This document shows positions 1 to 6,761 of a stretch of DNA of 8,989 bases, one piece after another. This DNA is from Campylobacterota bacterium. GTDB lineage: Bacteria; Campylobacterota; Campylobacteria; Campylobacterales; Sulfurovaceae. The position numbers were made by a program, and so were the translations under genes. The stretch spans positions 1 to 8,989 of the forward strand of contig QMKT01000066.1 of NCBI GenBank assembly GCA_003646505.1. Direction: 5' to 3'. A model generated the notes under the pieces. The model searched no databases, had not been told where the DNA came from, and saw nothing but the letters and a program-made list of their open reading frames with translations. Position 1 is the first letter of the stretch. Each line of letters opens with the position of its first letter.

Positions 1-824
1 CCAAGCATACCACCTGAATGATTAGAGGAAAATCCGTCTAAAGTGATCTCATCGTTATTTTCACTTCCTTTGAGATGTGTAGAAGCTACCCCATCTCCGA
101 TCTCAACGGCTTTGGCTGCGTTGATACCCATCATGGCTTCTGCAAGTATGGCATCGAGTTTGTAGTAAAGTGGTTCTCCCAGTCCTACAGGAACACCCGT
201 AGCAGTCGTGAGTACAACACCTCCTACCGAGTCATGATTATCTTTGGCTGTCAAGATCGCTTCTTCCTGCATCGCCTCCATATTGGGGTCGAGTGCATAC
301 ATCTTAGAACCTTTTGCGTGTTCAAAGTCTTGCTGCTCTCCCTTGATACCATCTACTTCGCATAGACCACTCTGGATGCTTACGCCCAACTCTTTTAATA
401 TGAGTTTAGCTATGGCCCCACCTGCTACTCTGGCAGCAGTTTCACGTGCGGAAGAACGTCCACCACCACGATAGTCTCTTAGACCGTATTTGTGAAAGTA
501 GGTAAAGTCTGCATGTCCCGGACGAAAAAGATCTTTGACGTTTTCGTAGTCTTTAGACTTTTGATTGGTATTAAAGATGACCATTGCGATAGGTGTTCCC
601 GTACTTAACCCTTCAAAGGTACCAGAAAGTATTTCAAACTTATCATCTTCTTTACGTCCTGTTTCAAGCTTGGACTTTCCAGGCTTTCTTCTGTCAAGTT
701 CGGATTGTATAAATGTTTCGTCTATGACAAGTCCTGCAGGGACACCATCAAGTATGCATCCTAGTGCTTTTCCATGTGATTCACCAAAGGTTGTCAGGGT
801 GAGTTTTTTCCCAAAGGTATTCAT
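1..824 (-). CDS. aroC: Chorismate synthase, partial (C-terminus beyond left edge)
   Basis: Chorismate synthase makes chorismate from EPSP, the last step of the cytoplasmic shikimate pathway, using reduced FMN. I translated the minus strand from the ATG at 824-822; 274 codons are present and the frame stays open to the left edge. The N-terminal signature GESHG is at residues 14-18, followed by DGVPAG at about 26-31. The family's RRKPG (46-50), [14 protein letters not shown] (101-114) and [17 protein letters not shown] (120-136) segments are all visible. Family length is roughly 360 residues, so about a quarter is missing. The start ATG overlaps the rnc stop in an ATGA junction (821-824), so translation is probably coupled; an AAGGA lies 9 nt upstream inside rnc. 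It is the last visible gene of the TPR–rnhA–rnc–aroC operon. The identification is secure. Confidence 0.97.
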   Translation of the reverse strand, partial: MNTFGKKLTLTTFGESHGKALGCILDGVPAGLVIDETFIQSELDRRKPGKSKLETGRKEDDKFEILSGTFEGLSTGTPIAMVIFNTNQKSKDYENVKDLFRPGHADFTYFHKYGLRDYRGGGRSSARETAARVAGGAIAKLILKELGVSIQSGLCEVDGIKGEQQDFEHAKGSKMYALDPNMEAMQEEAILTAKDNHDSVGGVVLTTATGVPVGLGEPLYYKLDAILAEAMMGINAAKAVEIGDGVASTHLKGSENNDEITLDGFSSNHSGGML

Positions 825-1492
825 TGTTTTAATTCCTTTAATGCAAGTTTGGCTGCTTTTTGTTGAGCTTCTTTTTTACTTTTACCTTTTCCCTTGGCAA
901 TCATCTCATCATTTAAAATAATAGCGATCTCAAATTCTTTTTTATGGTCAGGACCGGAAGAGCCTATCATTTCATACATCGGTGTCACACCATGTGTTGC
1001 CTGTGTGAGTTCCTGTAAAGCAGTTTTGTAGTCTTTAGAGAGTGAATCAAGATCAATTTTAGGGTGACACTCTTCAAGTAGGTTGACAGCAATGTTTTTT
1101 GCTATATTCAGGCCTGCTTCCAGGTATATAGCACCGATGATAGCCTCAAAGGCGTTAGAAAGCAGTGAAGGTTTATCTCTTCCGTTATTGTTCTCTTCTG
1201 CAAGAGAGAGAAAGATATATGAACCCAGATCGATCTGGCGGGCTAATAGAGTAAACCCACTTTCATTGACAAGTGAAGCACGTATTTTAGATAAGATACC
1301 TTCATCTGACTTTGGAAATTTAGCAAAAAGGTATTCACCGACAATAAGGTCAAGTACCGCATCTCCCAAAAATTCAAGCCGCTCATTATTGTAAGGCTTT
1401 TTGTCACTTTTATGTGTCAAAGCCTCAATAATCAATTGCTTATTTTCAAATGTATAGTTCAGTCGTTTTTCTAACTGACTGTAATCGTTCAT
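821..1492 (-). CDS. rnc: Ribonuclease III
   Basis: Double-strand-specific endoribonuclease for rRNA and mRNA processing; 223 residues, normal for the family. The endonuclease domain (about 1-150) carries the signature [11 protein letters not shown] at 37-47, giving metal ligands Glu40 and Asp44. The second acidic cluster reads [14 protein letters not shown] (112-125): Glu116 is present, but position 113, where the family normally has Asp (D114 in E. coli, D107 in Aquifex), is Asn, encoded by AAC at 1156-1154. A double-stranded-RNA-binding domain fills about 154-223 and ends in the [17 protein letters not shown] helix. The Shine-Dalgarno AGGAG (1498-1502) is built partly from the rnhA stop codon TAG, and the ATG follows 5 nt later, so the gene is probably translationally coupled to rnhA. 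Its stop overlaps the aroC start. Identification is certain; the effect of Asn113 is unknown. Confidence 0.97.
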   Translation of the reverse strand: MNDYSQLEKRLNYTFENKQLIIEALTHKSDKKPYNNERLEFLGDAVLDLIVGEYLFAKFPKSDEGILSKIRASLVNESGFTLLARQIDLGSYIFLSLAEENNNGRDKPSLLSNAFEAIIGAIYLEAGLNIAKNIAVNLLEECHPKIDLDSLSKDYKTALQELTQATHGVTPMYEMIGSSGPDHKKEFEIAIILNDEMIAKGKGKSKKEAQQKAAKLALKELKQ

Positions 1493-1500
1493 AAAATCTC

Positions 1501-1944
1501 CTATAGTGTTAATTTAATTCGTTCAGCTTCATTTCTGGCCAGTTCATCACAACGTTCATTCTCAGGGTGACCATTGTGTCCGCGTACCCATGTTCCACTC
1601 ACGTTATGAGGTGCAGCAGCTTCAAGGTATGCTTCCCACAGGTCTACATTTTTTACTTTTTTAAAGTTTTTTCGTACCCAGCCTTCCAACCATTCGTTAA
1701 TGGCTTTTACGACATACGAGCTATCTGAGATCACTTCAACATCACACGGTTCTTTAAGCAGTTTAAGTCCCTCTATGACGCCTTGGAGTTCCATACGGTT
1801 ATTGGTGGTATGTATTTCAGCACCAAAGTACTCTTTACGCTTACCTTTAAACTCTAAGATTCCACCATATCCACCAGGACCCGGGTTCCCAAGGCTGGAG
1901 CCATCAGAGTAAAGAGTAATCTGTTTGCGGGCTTGATTTTGCAA
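1501..1944 (-). CDS. rnhA: Ribonuclease HI
   Basis: RNase HI cleaves the RNA strand of RNA:DNA hybrids (R-loops, primers). From the TTG at 1944 the protein has 147 residues. The catalytic carboxylates are all present: Asp14 in [14 protein letters not shown], Glu52 in TTNNRMEL, Asp74 in ISDSSYVV and Asp133 in ENERCDELA. The flap histidine is His123 in RGHNGH, and the W-rich basic handle is at about 85-103. Start choice: an in-frame TAA lies 15 nt before another TTG at 1956, so only non-ATG starts are possible (a CTG at 1965 has no support). The TTG at 1944 has GAGGAA six nt upstream, whereas the one at 1956 has only a weak AAAG, so I prefer 1944; 1956 would add four residues. The gene overlaps the end of the upstream TPR gene by 41 bp in another frame. 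It shares an operon with rnc, pairing two RNases. Confidence 0.96.
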   Translation of the reverse strand: MQNQARKQITLYSDGSSLGNPGPGGYGGILEFKGKRKEYFGAEIHTTNNRMELQGVIEGLKLLKEPCDVEVISDSSYVVKAINEWLEGWVRKNFKKVKNVDLWEAYLEAAAPHNVSGTWVRGHNGHPENERCDELARNEAERIKLTL

Positions 1945-2947
1945 TTTTTTCCTCAACTTTAACAGAATTTATTGCCATACAATGAGGACAGCGTTTAAAG
2001 GAAATAGGAAAACTCTGTTTACATTTTTGACAAAGATATGAGAAGACAAGGTCTCCCTCTTTAAACCCATTTTGTCTTGCTGTGGCTAACATATCAAGAC
2101 TGAAAATACCGCTTTCAACGGTAGGTTTTTGTAGATAACCTTTGGCATAGTACAGCGTTTCAAGCTGTTCATTTGAGTGGATTATATCTAAATCGAGTTG
2201 TGAATTCGGTAAGAACCACAGGATGTCAATAAGCTCTTTGATACGCGTAGGATCAATGATCTCCCAGGCACTTTTTGTGTCAAGTCGCAAGAGTGCGGTA
2301 ACGATCTGTCTATACATATCTGGCTCTTCGTTCAAAATCTCTTTCAGTTTAAGTACTTTATTGTCCACTGATAAGGTGTTGTTGGCAAGTAAGAGTGAAA
2401 AATCAAGAAATTTTTCAACCGAAGAGATCTCTTCTCCCAGCATTTTAAGTGGTTCGAGTACTTCTTTTGCTTTGTCATATTTTTGCATGGTCTCATAGAC
2501 GACACCTAGTTCATATAGCACTTTTATGTTTCGGGGTTTTTTTCGTAATATCTCTGTGTAGATCGATCTAGAGCGTTCGAGAAAACCTGCATGAAGATAA
2601 GTGTTTCCCAAACGCTCCATCAATTCAAGTTGTCCCTTGTTCTCTGAGACATGTTTTATAAGGTAGAGATAGATAGAGATGGATTTATGGTATTCTCCCG
2701 AATTTTCAAATGCTTTTGCCAAGAGGGTGAGAGGTTTGAGCATATTGGGTTCATAAGGCATGTCTGCTGTGTTCAATGCACATTCTGAACTGTCAAACTT
2801 TTCTAAAAAACTAAGGAGTTTTCCTTCTTCTTTTTGTTGTGTGTAAACACCCCATCCATAGGTAACCAGTGCCACAATGAGACCAATAACAATAATAAGT
2901 AAAATACTAAAAAGCGGGTCATCATATGCTGGTAATATAGATTCCAA
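1904..2947 (-). CDS. Membrane-anchored TPR protein with C-terminal four-cysteine ribbon (LapB/YciM-like)
   Basis: From the TTG at 2947 the product has 347 residues. One hydrophobic helix lies at about 11-35 (PLFSILLIIVIGLIVALVTYGW), with no signal-peptidase site I can see, so it is probably an N-terminal anchor. At least three TPR-like helical pairs follow (about 69-99, 107-138, 141-170), then a helical middle region. The C-terminus has CQKC and CPHC (Cys306, 309, 320, 323), a rubredoxin-like metal site. This order matches E. coli LapB (YciM), which regulates LPS synthesis through FtsH/LpxC; even the YGW after the helix recalls LapB. Function is inferred from architecture only. Start: an ATG in frame at 3022 is upstream of the likely promoter and would overlap dnaG, whereas TTG 2947 has AAGGA 5 nt upstream and a TATAAT at 2980-2975. 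It is the first gene of the rnhA–rnc–aroC operon. Confidence 0.85.
   Translation of the reverse strand: MESILPAYDDPLFSILLIIVIGLIVALVTYGWGVYTQQKEEGKLLSFLEKFDSSECALNTADMPYEPNMLKPLTLLAKAFENSGEYHKSISIYLYLIKHVSENKGQLELMERLGNTYLHAGFLERSRSIYTEILRKKPRNIKVLYELGVVYETMQKYDKAKEVLEPLKMLGEEISSVEKFLDFSLLLANNTLSVDNKVLKLKEILNEEPDMYRQIVTALLRLDTKSAWEIIDPTRIKELIDILWFLPNSQLDLDIIHSNEQLETLYYAKGYLQKPTVESGIFSLDMLATARQNGFKEGDLVFSYLCQKCKQSFPISFKRCPHCMAINSVKVEEKIAKSSPQTDYSLL
1945..1954 (-). promoter_or_regulatory. Ribosome binding site deciding the rnhA TTG start
   Basis: The minus strand reads GAGGAAAAAA directly before the TTG at 1944-1942. GAGG is a good anti-16S match at normal spacing. It lies inside the last codons of the upstream TPR gene, and the competing TTG at 1956 lacks a comparable site. 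Confidence 0.65.
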
Positions 2948-2952
2948 AATAG

Positions 2953-2957
2953 TCCTT
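2953..2957 (-). promoter_or_regulatory. Ribosome binding site deciding the TTG start of the TPR gene
   Basis: On the minus strand AAGGA sits 5 nt before the TTG at 2947-2945. It supports a TTG start over the longer in-frame ATG at 3022, which would precede the apparent promoter. Confidence 0.7.
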
Positions 2958-2974
2958 ATGGGTTTTATAGTTAG

Positions 2975-2980
2975 ATTATA
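2975..2980 (-). promoter_or_regulatory. -10 box for the TPR–rnhA–rnc–aroC operon
   Basis: A perfect TATAAT reads on the minus strand. It would place the transcript start near 2967-2968, about 20 nt before the TTG start at 2947, leaving room for the AAGGA site. I see no good -35 hexamer; epsilonproteobacterial sigma-70 promoters often lack one. The box is the left arm of a 22-bp palindrome. Confidence 0.6.
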
Positions 2981-2990
2981 TCTAATTAGA

Positions 2991-2996
2991 TATAAT
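2991..2996 (+). promoter_or_regulatory. -10 box for dnaG
   Basis: A perfect TATAAT in the right arm of the palindrome. A start point about 7 nt downstream falls near 3003-3004, on or beside the dnaG ATG, which suggests a leaderless mRNA. No clear -35 box is visible. Confidence 0.55.
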
Positions 2997-3002
2997 TCTT
3001 CT

Positions 3003-4661
3003 ATGATAGATAATGCTTCCATAGAATCTCTTAAAAACAGTATAGATATAGTAGATGTGATAGGCAGCTTTATAGAGTTGCGTAAAGCAGGTGCAAACTA
3101 TAAAGCAAACTGTCCTTTCCATGGTGAAAAAACCCCTTCTTTTGTCGTAAGCCCTTCCAAGCAGATATACCACTGTTTTGGTTGTGGCGTGGGGGGAGAC
3201 AGTATTAAGTTTGTGATGGAATTGGAAAAACTCTCTTACCCTGAATCCATAGAAAAACTTGCTTCGATGAATAACTTCTCACTTACTTACACCAAAGGAA
3301 GCTCTGATTATTCTGATGCAAAAAGAGTACTTGAAGCCATAGGGCAGTGGTATACCAAGAATCTGAACCGTAATGAAACAGCGATGAAATATCTGTTAGA
3401 CAGAGGCGTCTCCCAAAGTTCTATAGAAAATTTTGAGATAGGATATGTTCCAGGTGGACAGGAAGTGATGCAGTTTTTACAAAGTGCCTTGCTTCCTTTG
3501 CCTAAAGCAGCAGAGGCGGGTATCATCGCTCAGAGTGAAAACGGAAAAGGGTATTATGCACGTTTAGTAGAGAGAATTACCTTCCCTATCTACTCTGCTT
3601 CTGCGTCGATTGTTGGTTTTGGGGGAAGAACCATCACTAATCATCCTGCAAAGTACATTAACTCACCCCAAACAAAACTTTTTAACAAGTCTCGTCTTTT
3701 GTATGGATACCATTTGGCCAAAGAGAGCATTTATAAAAACAAAAAGATCATTATCTGTGAGGGATACCTGGATGTGGTCATGTTTCATCAGGCAGGCTTT
3801 AAAGAAGCTGTGGCGGGGATGGGAACAGCATTGACGACAGAGCATTTGCCCATGCTTAGAAAAGGGGACCCTAAAGTCATTCTTGCTTATGATGGTGACA
3901 AAGCAGGGGTCGCAGCAGCACTTAAAGCCTCTCAAATGTTATCGGTTGCCGGATTTGACGGAGGGGTGGTACTTTTTCCTGATGGACAGGACCCTGCAGA
4001 TCTCATTGCAAAGGGGCAAAGTGAAGCAGTTGCAAAGTTACTCAGGGAGGCTAAGCCGCTTATTCCTTTTGTATTGGAGAAAATTGTTTCTATGTATGAT
4101 CTTCATGATCCCAGAGCAAAAGAAGCGGCATTTGGCGCGATAAAACAGTATATTGATACACTTAGTCCTATTATCAAAGATGCATATATCCCTACGGCTG
4201 CGACACTGCTTGGACTTTCTCCTTCCTTTTTTGGAAAAGAAACACAACCTTCCCGAGCAAGAGAAAACTTCACTCAAAAAAGAGATGATGTGGCACAACT
4301 GAGTATCTTAAAAACACTCATTGAAAAACCTGCACTTATAGACAATGTGCTCTCTGTCATGGATATCCAGACATTTGGAGGGTACGAGGCACTTTTTTCT
4401 GCTTTAATCAATGGACAAAATGACCATCCAGGTTTAGTTGGTTTGAGTATAGATGAAGGTTACGCAGTGATGGATGATGCTGAACTGAATAAGACTTTAT
4501 TACAAATTTTGACCATACACTATATGACAAAATTAAAAACCATTCCTAAAGATACTACGATGACAGCAGATAAAAAAATGTTTTTGCTCAAAAAGATAAA
4601 AATGGATATACTGCCAAGACTAAAAAAAGGTGAATTGGTCGCATGCGATCCTTCACTTTAG
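3003..4661 (+). CDS. dnaG: DNA primase DnaG
   Basis: Replication primase that makes RNA primers with the replicative helicase DnaB. The product has 552 residues, close to other family members. The N-terminal CHC2 zinc finger has Cys37, His40, Cys58 and Cys61 (CPFH...YHCFGCG). The RNA-polymerase/TOPRIM core includes CEGYLD with Glu253 and YDGDKAG with Asp297 and Asp299. The C-terminal helicase-binding region (about 430-552) is poorly conserved, as expected. ATG 3003 opens the conserved MIDNASIESLK start; the frame is open upstream to 2877, but that stretch overlaps the divergent gene and promoter and is not primase-like. There is no Shine-Dalgarno before 3003 (AT-rich ATAATTCTTCT), and a TATAAT ends only 6 nt upstream, so a leaderless mRNA is likely. 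Stop is TAG. It is divergent from the TPR operon. Confidence 0.97.
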   Translation: MIDNASIESLKNSIDIVDVIGSFIELRKAGANYKANCPFHGEKTPSFVVSPSKQIYHCFGCGVGGDSIKFVMELEKLSYPESIEKLASMNNFSLTYTKGSSDYSDAKRVLEAIGQWYTKNLNRNETAMKYLLDRGVSQSSIENFEIGYVPGGQEVMQFLQSALLPLPKAAEAGIIAQSENGKGYYARLVERITFPIYSASASIVGFGGRTITNHPAKYINSPQTKLFNKSRLLYGYHLAKESIYKNKKIIICEGYLDVVMFHQAGFKEAVAGMGTALTTEHLPMLRKGDPKVILAYDGDKAGVAAALKASQMLSVAGFDGGVVLFPDGQDPADLIAKGQSEAVAKLLREAKPLIPFVLEKIVSMYDLHDPRAKEAAFGAIKQYIDTLSPIIKDAYIPTAATLLGLSPSFFGKETQPSRARENFTQKRDDVAQLSILKTLIEKPALIDNVLSVMDIQTFGGYEALFSALINGQNDHPGLVGLSIDEGYAVMDDAELNKTLLQILTIHYMTKLKTIPKDTTMTADKKMFLLKKIKMDILPRLKKGELVACDPSL

Positions 4662-4714
4662 AAGAGTGGCAAGTCACGTGAGCCTTCTGCTTAAGAAAGC
4701 ACAGTGCTAACGGA

Positions 4715-4739
4715 ACAAAAGAGGCTTTGCCTTTTTTGT
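4715..4739 (+). terminator. Probable intrinsic terminator after dnaG
   Basis: ACAAAAGAGGC, loop TTT, then GCCTTTTTTGT form an 11-bp stem with one G·U pair. The run of T residues lies in the 3' arm, and the matching A residues make it usable on either strand. It sits 54 bp after the dnaG stop and 28 bp before ppiC, so dnaG transcription probably ends here. Confidence 0.6.
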
Positions 4740-4767
4740 GGCTTTATTAAATCAAAAAGGAAAAACA

Positions 4768-5049
4768 ATGGCATCGGCATCAGCAAGACATATATTGGTA
4801 AATGATGAGGCGTTCTGTAGAGAACTAAAAGAGAAAATAAACGCAGGGGAGATCACTTTTGAACAAGCTGCAAAAGAGAATTCTAGCTGTCCATCAGGTG
4901 CGCAAGGTGGAGATTTAGGTACATTTGGTCAAGGTCAAATGGTTCCAGAATTTGATAAAGTTGTGTTTAACGATGAGGTAGGTGTGGTCCACGGTCCCGT
5001 ACAAACACAGTTTGGTTATCACCTTCTTGAAATAACAGAGCGTTCATAA
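4768..5049 (+). CDS. ppiC: Parvulin-type peptidyl-prolyl cis-trans isomerase
   Basis: A single-domain parvulin of 93 residues, the same length as E. coli PpiC. It catalyses cis-trans isomerisation of prolyl bonds. It has no signal peptide, so it should be cytoplasmic. The core motifs match the family: RHILV (7-11), CPSGAQGGDLG (41-51), GQMVPEFDKVVF (57-68) and QFGYHLLEI (81-89). Expected active-site residues are His8, Cys41, Met58, Phe62, Phe82 and His85. The ATG at 4768 has AAGGA 6 nt upstream. An in-frame GTG at 4738 would begin inside the terminator hairpin and add ten non-conserved residues, so it is rejected. It stands between two hairpins and is probably its own transcript; I could not identify its promoter firmly. 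Substrates cannot be told from sequence. Confidence 0.93.
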   Translation: MASASARHILVNDEAFCRELKEKINAGEITFEQAAKENSSCPSGAQGGDLGTFGQGQMVPEFDKVVFNDEVGVVHGPVQTQFGYHLLEITERS

Positions 5050-5057
5050 ATCATCGG

Positions 5058-5085
5058 CAAGATAGGTGAAACCTTACCTATCTTG
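5058..5085 (+). terminator. Hairpin after ppiC, possible terminator
   Basis: CAAGATAGGT and ACCTATCTTG are perfect 10-bp arms around an 8-nt loop, starting 9 bp after the ppiC stop. Only short T runs follow, so termination would be weak or the hairpin may just protect the mRNA end. It ends directly before the tRNA-Ala promoter. Confidence 0.55.
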
Positions 5086-5094
5086 TGATAAAAT
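5086..5094 (+). promoter_or_regulatory. Extended -10 promoter for tRNA-Ala
   Basis: TGATAAAAT fits an extended -10 (TGn plus TAAAAT). A start 7 nt on, near 5102, gives a leader of about 11 nt before the tRNA at 5113. Confidence 0.45.
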
Positions 5095-5112
5095 TCTATT
5101 TCCCATACTTAT

Positions 5113-5188
5113 GGGGCATTAGCTCAGCTGGGAGAGCGCTTCGCTGGCAGCGAAGAGGTCATCGGTTCGATCCCGTTATGCTCCACCA
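5113..5188 (+). tRNA. tRNA-Ala (anticodon GGC)
   Basis: A full 76-nt cloverleaf with encoded CCA. The acceptor stem is GGGGCAT with ATGCTCC and contains the G3·U70 pair that identifies alanine tRNAs. The anticodon arm is CTTCG, loop CTGGCAG, CGAAG, giving anticodon GGC. The T loop is TTCGATC, and the D arm GCTC/GAGC is intact. It reads GCC/GCU codons. Confidence 0.96.
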
Positions 5189-5265
5189 ATCAAGAATCAT
5201 AAATTGAACTTTCTGACTAGACCTATGTTAAAAATGTAGCTTAGTTAGAGTGTTTAATATCATAC

Positions 5266-5270
5266 AAGGA
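5266..5270 (+). promoter_or_regulatory. Ribosome binding site of the beta-barrel gene
   Basis: AAGGA lies 8 nt before the ATG at 5279. Upstream, TTGAAC (5204-5209) and TAATAT (5255-5260) are possible promoter pieces but do not pair at a normal spacing, so I do not call a promoter. Confidence 0.6.
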
Positions 5271-5278
5271 AGAGAAAA

Positions 5279-6064
5279 ATGACAAAAATAATCATGGGTA
5301 CTTTATTGACCTGTACATTGGCGATTTCCGGTGGAGATATTGCTCCAGTAACGGAAGATGTAGTAATGGCTCCTGTGCTTACATCAGAAAACAATAGTTG
5401 GGAACATAGTCTTACTATTTATGGATGGTTACCTAGTTTTGACGGAACGACAAATTATACGATCCCTGGTGCAAACCCAGGTGATCCTGATGAAGAGGTA
5501 GAGTCTTCGTTCGTAGATAAAATAGATATGGTTTTTATGGGATCTTACGAAGCAAGAAAAAATAAATGGTCTTTTTTGGTAGATGCTATTTATTTGAAGA
5601 TGTCAGATGCTCAAAATGCTTCTTCACCTCAGGGTAGAGTAACAGCTTCTGCGGAAGAAGAACTTGATACCTGGGCTGTGAGTGCCTATGGAGGATACAA
5701 CATTTTAGAAACAGAGAATACCCATATCGACATGATCGCAGGAGTGAGGTATCTCTCTTTAGATGTGGATGTATCTTTTTTGAGATTACCCTCTGTAGGG
5801 CTATCTAGAGAATTTTATGATGCTGTGATTGGGCTTAAAGGACATGTTGACCTTAGTGAAAATTGGTATGTGCCTTATTTGTTTGACATAGGAGCAGGGG
5901 ACTCAGAACTTACTTGGCAGGGAGAGGCAAGTATTGGGTACCGGTTTAACTGGGGAGATGTCTTGGCAACTTATCGTTATATTCATTATGAAAAAGATGG
6001 TTCGGGACTTGTACAAGACCTTGACATGTATGGTCCAAAAATAGGGGTGGTGTTTCACTTTTAA
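5279..6064 (+). CDS. Putative outer-membrane beta-barrel protein
   Basis: 261 residues; I do not recognise a named family. The N-terminus has one Lys then a hydrophobic stretch (about 4-17), a short secretion signal that probably ends near AIS/GG at 17-19. After an acidic linker the sequence alternates hydrophobic and polar residues in strand-like blocks with many aromatics: HSLTIYGWLP (43-52), WSFLVDAIYLKM, DTWAVSAYGGYNIL, IDMIAGVRYLSLDV, WQGEASIGYRFNW and GDVLATYRYIHYE. It ends GVVFHF, and a final Phe is the usual C-terminal signal for insertion by the BAM complex. These traits suggest an 8-12-strand barrel, not a soluble enzyme. Cys12 is not in a lipobox. It is preceded by tRNA-Ala and converges with the secreted-protein gene. 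Ligand or function cannot be read from sequence. Confidence 0.8.
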   Translation: MTKIIMGTLLTCTLAISGGDIAPVTEDVVMAPVLTSENNSWEHSLTIYGWLPSFDGTTNYTIPGANPGDPDEEVESSFVDKIDMVFMGSYEARKNKWSFLVDAIYLKMSDAQNASSPQGRVTASAEEELDTWAVSAYGGYNILETENTHIDMIAGVRYLSLDVDVSFLRLPSVGLSREFYDAVIGLKGHVDLSENWYVPYLFDIGAGDSELTWQGEASIGYRFNWGDVLATYRYIHYEKDGSGLVQDLDMYGPKIGVVFHF

Positions 6065-6076
6065 AGTATAAAAATC

Positions 6077-6102
6077 AGGAACATAACACTGTTTATGTTC
6101 CT
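6077..6102. terminator. Bidirectional terminator between convergent genes
   Basis: AGGAACATAA and TTATGTTCCT form a perfect 10-bp stem around a 6-nt loop, 12 bp after the beta-barrel stop and 11 bp before the end of the minus-strand gene. On the minus strand the stem is followed by GATTTTTAT, a fair U-tract; on the plus strand only TTTG follows. Confidence 0.65.
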
Positions 6103-6113
6103 TTGTAGTGCGC

Positions 6114-6734
6114 TTATTTTACTTTCATCATCTCATCCATGATCTGAGAAACGATGATCATGCCTTCAATGCTCAGATCTGCTTCCATCTCCTGTCTGGA
6201 GGGGAAGACACCTGAAAGTGCATCATACACATATCGGGTATCTTCTTTAGGCAATGTTCTTAATGCTGCTTCAATATTTAGTTTTTGATAAATCTCGTGT
6301 CGTCTTATTTTTGAAATAGTGATATGTCGTTTTTTGGTTTGTGCCGGGTTTACAAACTGGCAGCTTCCATAGTGTTGACTTGCCATGATCTTTCCACCCA
6401 CCAATATGTTTTGGCTGTGTACTGCTTTTTGCTCTTTTTCACGAGGAGGGAGGATTGTCATAGATGTTGTTGTGATATTTCCACGTTCGCTGATTTCCAC
6501 AAAAGAGACGCCTTTGTCCCCTTTGATGATTTTCCCCTGTGTACTCCCACTGCTTCTTTTAATGGTAAATGTACCATCATTGTCATGCATGATTATGGTA
6601 AACTTCATTGTACCCTTGTCAAAAGAGCCTTTGGCCGTTGCATAAGCGTTAAATGCACACATATACGTGGTTTGTTTTTGCTGGGCACTAAATCCCAATG
6701 TACTTACAAGTGCAAGCAATAAAATATTTTTCAT
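6114..6734 (-). CDS. Secreted protein of unknown function
   Basis: 206 residues from the ATG at 6734. I do not recognise the family. A clear signal peptide is present: Met-Lys-Asn, hydrophobic core ILLLALVSTLGF (4-15), and a signal peptidase I site after Phe-Ser-Ala at 17. The mature part has exactly two cysteines, Cys26 and Cys125, which could form a disulfide in the periplasm. The first half (about 20-125) looks beta-rich (TMKFTIIMHD, GTFTIKRS, VSFVEISE). The last 65 residues look helical and charged, ending VSQIMDEMMKVK. The chosen start has GGAG 6 nt upstream and a TATAAT at 6761-6756; an in-frame ATG seven codons earlier (6755) would put the signal behind extra residues and lacks a site. 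It converges with the beta-barrel gene and stands alone on its strand. Confidence 0.75.
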   Translation of the reverse strand: MKNILLLALVSTLGFSAQQKQTTYMCAFNAYATAKGSFDKGTMKFTIIMHDNDGTFTIKRSSGSTQGKIIKGDKGVSFVEISERGNITTTSMTILPPREKEQKAVHSQNILVGGKIMASQHYGSCQFVNPAQTKKRHITISKIRRHEIYQKLNIEAALRTLPKEDTRYVYDALSGVFPSRQEMEADLSIEGMIIVSQIMDEMMKVK

Positions 6735-6755
6735 AGTATTCTCCAATGTATTCAA

Positions 6756-6761
6756 ATTATA
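6756..6761 (-). promoter_or_regulatory. -10 box for the secreted-protein gene
   Basis: TATAAT on the minus strand, predicting a start near 6748-6749 and a 5' leader of about 15 nt that holds the GGAG site. A second minus-strand TATAAT at 6800-6795 is possible. No clear -35. Confidence 0.5.

Larger units (their letters stand above)
2975..2996. repeat. Perfect 22-bp palindrome in the divergent promoter region
   Basis: ATTATATCTAA is followed at once by its exact reverse complement TTAGATATAAT. Symmetry ends at both sides (G2974 does not match T2997). Each arm carries one -10 box, so a dimeric regulator bound here would touch both promoters. It could also simply be two AT-rich -10 regions back to back. 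Confidence 0.8.

Noticed and set aside
75..474. Plus-strand open frames over the left end
   Set aside because: They are antisense to aroC, whose protein motifs are clear on the other strand.
2877..3002. In-frame N-terminal extension of dnaG
   Set aside because: It would cover the divergent promoter palindrome and the start of the TPR gene, and the extra residues do not look like primase; the conserved start is at 3003.
2948..3022. ATG at 3022 as start of the TPR gene
   Set aside because: It lies upstream of the minus-strand TATAAT and inside dnaG, and has no ribosome site; TTG 2947 has AAGGA at 5 nt.
4695..4709. AGCACAGTGCT palindrome after dnaG
   Set aside because: A 5-bp arm with a single central base cannot form a hairpin and has no context as an operator.
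4738..4767. GTG start extending ppiC by ten residues
   Set aside because: It begins in the terminator hairpin; parvulins of this type start at the position of ATG 4768, which has a good ribosome site.
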